Below are positions 22,672-25,103 of a DNA stretch of 25,103 bases, piece by piece. The DNA comes from an uncultured Dialister sp. (GTDB lineage: Bacteria > Bacillota > Negativicutes > Veillonellales > Dialisteraceae), in contig CAKQBK010000039.1 of the NCBI GenBank assembly GCA_934216155.1, positions 1-25,103 of the forward strand, read 5' to 3'. The notes under the pieces were generated by a model that did no database searches, was not told the origin of the DNA, and saw nothing but the letters and a program-made list of their open reading frames with translations. The position numbers were made by a program, and so were the translations under genes. Positions within the stretch are counted from its first letter, which is position 1; each line of letters starts with the position of its first letter.

Positions 22672-22691
22672 AGTAGCTAGGCCCTAGGGAT
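22672..22691. repeat. 20-bp repeat at the 3' end of the PBP gene
   Basis: AGTAGCTAGGCCCTAGGGAT is the exact reverse complement of 14561-14580. The surroundings read as 7-bp units (GGGATTA, GGGATGA, GTAGCTA, GGCCCTA, GGGATCA). Confidence 0.6.
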
Positions 22692-22698
22692 CAGGAAA

Positions 22699-23334
22699 AG
22701 TGAGGAGTTAGGAATTAGGAGTGAGGAGTGGTGGAAGGGGCGCACTACTTATAAAGCGCCCCAATACCCCTTTTTTATAAAATAAGTGGCTATATCGTGC
22801 AGTTCAGTATTATGTTAGATAAAAGTGGAGAAATCTTGTAACTCTTTTGCGAATTTCGCTAGAGACACAAGATTTCTCCACTTTTGTCTAACATGGTCGC
22901 TTAGTTCTTTTGTTACATTTAGCACGAATCCCATCGGTCGAAATGACGTTAGTTTTGCATATCGCATTTCTCAACTTAACAATATTACACTGATGGGGTA
23001 ATGCTGTTAAGTTAAGCGAAATATGCGATGATTGCTGCTGATGCAAAGGTTACTCAGGCTTCTAAGGCTCCTTAGGTTTCTCACGTTTCTTGAATGAGTT
23101 AATGACGCTAGCATTTATCGGCACATTCGAGGAACCTGAGCAACCTGAGAACCCTTAGAACCTTGAGCAACCTGTCACTACTAGCGGAATCATGTCTACT
23201 AACATAATAGCATTACCTTCTCCAATGGGGAACGGTATAACTGTTATGCTTATTTTGTATAAAAAGGGGTATTGGGGCGCTATATGAATTGTGCGCCCCT
23301 TCCACCACTTCTCACTTCTAACTCCTCACTTTTT
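22699..23334. repeat. Nested repeat: family B arms around a long hairpin and a family C element
   Basis: The left arm (22699-22772) has TTAGGAA, TTAGGAG, TGAGGAG units and the GGGGCGC / GCGCCCC hairpin. The right arm (23258-23334) is its complement. Between them lie the 28-bp hairpin at 22812-22894 and a family C element (about 22993-23226) with GTTAAGTTAAG and CAACCTGAG units. No gene is seen here. Confidence 0.7.
22812..22894. repeat. Near-perfect 28-bp inverted repeat
   Basis: Arms 22812-22839 and 22867-22894 are complementary at 27 of 28 positions; the odd one (22820/22886) is T opposite G, which would still pair as U-G in RNA. The arms begin ATGTTAGA and contain AGTGGAGAAATCTTGT. The loop is 27 nt. 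Confidence 0.8.
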
Positions 23335-23629
23335 CAGCACAAGAGAGAAATGGCAGTCACTATATTTCTTGTATCTCCTTAAAGAAAAGTTCAATAGGGG
23401 AGAATTTCTTCGATGCCATGTGATTTGCAGCAAGAAAATGGAAAAGACTTGAAAAACTATACTTTAATAAAAAATTGTATGTAGTATAATAGAGACAGGT
23501 TAACAGAAAAGAATCGTGAATCAGAAATATGTCCAAGTGGTATGGGATGGAATTTGGAGGGCCCAGACCTTTCTCTTCCGGTGTCGTTGTCCGGGAGCTG
23601 GGAGGAATGATCGTTTCAAAGGATAGACT

Positions 23630-23779
23630 ATGCTGACTTATTTTTGTGAGATGGGGTATTTGGCAGGAAACCTGGAATGTATGGGGGATTCTGGCAAAAA
23701 ACCAACCATCTGCCTTGGCGTATCGGTCTGTCTCCCTGCGCTAGGGAAAGATTTCTGGAAGAAAAAGAAAAGGTTATAG
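23630..23779 (+). CDS. Possible 49-residue small ORF inside the candidate RNA
   Basis: An ATG at 23630 follows AAAGGA (23618-23623) at 6 nt and opens 49 codons ending TAG at 23777-23779. The product would have four Cys and a basic tail (DFWKKKKRL). No family is recognised, and ORFs of this length arise by chance. It is listed because the ribosome-binding site spacing is good and the Cys spacing (6, 17, 28, 34) is somewhat regular. Confidence 0.15.
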   Translation: MLTYFCEMGYLAGNLECMGDSGKKPTICLGVSVCLPALGKDFWKKKKRL

Positions 23780-24088
23780 ACGTACCTCTGGTATCAAAAA
23801 ACAGCGTGTCGTGATCGCTGGACTATGAAAATGGAGAGCCCCTGTGACGTTCCTCTCGCGAAGGATTTGTTTTCTCTTTCTCGCACGAAGTGAGTGCTTC
23901 CGTGGAAATCTCATGTATATTTCCCTTCATGAGGATGGTCTCGCGACCCGCCGACGGTGTAACGGCAGAACAGAGTGGAGTTGTCCGCTGCTCTTTTCTA
24001 AGAAATAGAACTATTTCACCACACCTCTTTATAGGTCTATGATTTTCATAGGGTTATGATTTAAACATTCTGAAAACTCCAAAAATAC

Positions 24089-24126
24089 AAAAGCCCTCAC
24101 CGGCTGCCATCCGGTGAGGGCTTTTT
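24089..24126 (+). terminator. Strong rho-independent terminator
   Basis: The 11-bp GC-rich stem GCCCTCACCGG (24093-24103) / CCGGTGAGGGC (24111-24121), with a 7-nt loop, is preceded by AAAA and followed by TTTTT, so it could work in both directions. It has no protein gene upstream within 1.4 kb, which is the main argument for an RNA gene at 23485-24126. Confidence 0.9.
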
Positions 24127-24137
24127 ATGTACTTATT

Positions 24138-24209
24138 GAGTGAGGAGTTAGGAATGAGGAGTGAGGAGTGAGGAGTGGTGGTAGTGGCGCACAGCTTATA
24201 AAGCGCCGA
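24138..24209. repeat. Family B half-element
   Basis: Five 7-bp units (GTGAGGA, GTTAGGA, ATGAGGA, GTGAGGA, GTGAGGA) run into a GGCGC / GCGCC hairpin. No right-hand partner is seen. It directly follows the terminator. Confidence 0.65.
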
Positions 24210-24314
24210 AAATATAAATAATGAAATCGTGACTGGTGAGTACGGATTGTTATTTGTGGGTGGTTGTTGGTTTACCTGCCGAGTCGTTCTGATGGCAACT
24301 TGCCGGTGCGAAAG

Positions 24315-24370
24315 AGGCATTGGTTTAGGGTTCAAGGTTTGAAGGATAAACCCTAAACCTTAAACCAATG
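24315..24370. repeat. Hairpin of GGTTTAG / TAAACCT 7-bp units
   Basis: CATTGGTTTAGGGTTCAAGG on the left is matched by TAAACCCTAAACC and AAACCAATG on the right. The units are 7 bp long (GGTTTAG, GGTTCAA, GGTTTGA; TAAACCC, TAAACCT), resembling the other heptad arms in form but not in sequence. Confidence 0.65.
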
Positions 24371-24526
24371 AGGATTTGCTTTTGTGCGAAATGTGCTATA
24401 TGAACTCAGACCATAAACCAACAACTAACAACTAACAACAAAATTAAAATAATCAAATTCTAATCTTAAAAATGTTCGTTTTTTTTCGTCCAATTTTTGA
24501 TTATATAGATAGAGGGGGAAAAATGC

Positions 24527-24594
24527 AATGAGGAATTAGAAATGAGGAATGAGGAATGAAGGTGGCGGCGCACGAATTATATAGCGCCGCAAAT
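24527..24594. repeat. Family B half-element
   Basis: ATGAGGA, ATTAGAA, ATGAGGA, ATGAGGA units precede the GCGGCGC / GCGCCGC hairpin. It lies in a 970-bp stretch (24130-25103) of repeats without any recognisable gene. Confidence 0.6.
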
Positions 24595-24656
24595 TTGAAA
24601 ATTTTAGAAATTTGATGTTGTGATTTGGGGGTACTTCTGCAATTTTAATATATAGA

Positions 24657-24781
24657 GGGGGATAAGTAAGCAGTTGACTGTTAGCCGTAGGCAGAAAAAC
24701 ACTGCGAACTGATAACTGCTAACTGCAAACTGAATTTCGCTAGGTATGGTTTTGAAGGGCTGATGCAATTTTAATATATGG
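24657..24781. repeat. Tandem module copy 1 (family D hairpin plus conserved tail)
   Basis: GGGATAAGTAAG is followed by a family D hairpin (GCAGTTGACTGTTAGCCG facing CTGCTAACTGCAAACTG) and a tail CTAGGTATGGTTTTGAAGGG, then CTGATGCAATTTTAATATAT. The same module recurs at 24918-25043. Confidence 0.7.
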
Positions 24782-24789
24782 AAAGGCAG

Positions 24790-24842
24790 TGAGAAGTTAG
24801 ACGTGAGAAATGGTGGTAGCGGCGCACAGCTTAAAAAGCGCC
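24790..24842. repeat. Family B half-element
   Basis: GTGAGAA, GTTAGAC, GTGAGAA, ATGGTGG units precede the GCGGCGC / GCGCCGC hairpin. It separates the two tandem modules. Confidence 0.6.
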
Positions 24843-24917
24843 GCGAGTTAGAAATAAGTTTAACGAGAATCTAATATGAATAGGTTGTTTTTCGATACCC
24901 CTATTTCGTTTATATAG

Positions 24918-25043
24918 ATAGAGGGATAAGTAAGCCGTTGACAGTAAGCAGTAGGCAGAAAATACTGCAAACGACCAACTGCTAACAGCAAACTAAATTT
25001 CCCTAGGTATGGTTTTGAAGGGCTGATGCAATTTTAATATATG
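24918..25043. repeat. Tandem module copy 2
   Basis: This is a diverged direct repeat of 24657-24781 at about 261 bp distance. The tail is nearly identical, while the hairpin arms differ by several substitutions. Further copies may continue past the window edge, since a TTGTTGGTTGATGGTTTACC stretch near 25055 resembles the one near 24258. Confidence 0.7.
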
Positions 25044-25103
25044 GAGGGGAAATGTTGTTGGTTGATGGTTTACCCACCAAGTCCGTTTGGGGCAACTTGC
25101 CTT

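Larger units (their letters stand above)
23485..24126 (+). ncRNA. Candidate long structured non-coding RNA (about 630 nt)
   Basis: A perfect TATAAT (23485-23490), without a clear -35 box, and a strong terminator (24089-24126) bracket about 630 nt with no ORF over 60 codons and higher GC than the adjacent spacers. The stretch lacks the repeat families that fill every other gap in the window. Local hairpins can be drawn throughout: CAGG-AAA-CCTG near 23663, CCCTGCGCTAGGG near 23734, CAGCG/CGCTG at about 23801-23819, CACGAAG/CTTCCGTG at about 23884-23905, CTCATG/CATGAG at about 23910-23934, and GCCG/CGGC near 23952. I could not match it to RNase P RNA, tmRNA, SRP RNA or a cobalamin riboswitch. 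It could be a known large RNA class that I do not recognise by eye, or a decayed gene. Confidence 0.45.

Noticed and set aside
23449..23454. TTGAAA as the -35 box of the candidate RNA gene
   Set aside because: It lies 30 bp before the TATAAT, too far for sigma-A, so only the -10 box is claimed.
23485..24126. RNase P RNA, tmRNA, SRP RNA or cobalamin riboswitch
   Set aside because: The diagnostic conserved segments of each (for example GAGGAAAGTCC for RNase P, a CCACCA-type tRNA-like end for tmRNA, the GGAAGCA loop for SRP RNA) are absent. A CCGGTG stretch near 23580 resembles the cobalamin box only in part.
24130..25103. CRISPR array
   Set aside because: The repeats are degenerate, palindromic and unevenly spaced, with no equal-length unique spacers and no cas genes.

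Overview
The window is a chromosomal segment from a low-to-medium GC Firmicute. The closest fit is a Negativicutes (Veillonellaceae-like) genome. I infer this from the gene complement and sequence style (type I-beta DAHP synthase, DUF2232 protein, Shine-Dalgarno-rich starts, sigma-A promoters, diderm-compatible PBP1A), not from any marker gene. I see no tRNA, rRNA, CRISPR array, prophage gene or transposase gene.

Layout. 1-1660: a GIY-YIG mini-protein and a short DUF2232 (YybS-like) membrane protein between intergenic repeats. 2077-4426 (minus): a DtxR/MntR-type regulator and a MATE exporter, each with its own sigma-A promoter. 4849-14190 (plus): an aromatic amino acid cluster, aroF - tyrA - aroB - aroA - aroC - pheA - aroE - aroK. 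It is preceded by a 40-residue leader peptide packed with Tyr and Phe codons and a leader terminator, which looks like a ribosome-mediated attenuator. Dehydroquinate dehydratase and chorismate mutase are not in the cluster. 14591-18221 (minus): an iron-type alcohol dehydrogenase, an unrecognised internally duplicated helical protein, and an AMP-forming acyl-CoA ligase. 18809-22659 (plus): purA and a class A penicillin-binding protein. 22660-25103: no long gene. It holds repeats and a roughly 630-nt, hairpin-rich stretch with a -10 box and a strong terminator, a candidate structured non-coding RNA.

The most striking feature is the intergenic DNA. Nearly every gap is filled by members of a few palindromic repeat families, some nested inside one another. 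Family A has TTATAACC-rich central palindromes and terminal inverted repeats of the type AAAGGTTATTATTCTGCT. Several copies are bracketed by 16-bp boxes that equal or nearly equal the ParB-binding site parS (TGTTTCACGTGAAACA); I count ten boxes, two of them perfect. Family B has arms built of degenerate 7-bp units (such as TTAGGAG and TGAGGAG) followed by a GC hairpin whose stem co-varies between copies. Family C has arms of 9-bp CAACCTGAG-like units. Family D has 7-bp units such as TTAGCAG or TGACTGG and sits between aro genes, in two cases supplying their stop codons. The purA and DUF2232 genes together with parS boxes hint at an origin-proximal location, but dnaA, parA and parB are not in view.

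How the parts work together: the attenuator should sense charged tRNA-Tyr and tRNA-Phe and set entry into the shikimate pathway. AroF (N-terminal ferredoxin-like regulatory domain) and PheA (C-terminal ACT domain) probably add allosteric feedback.
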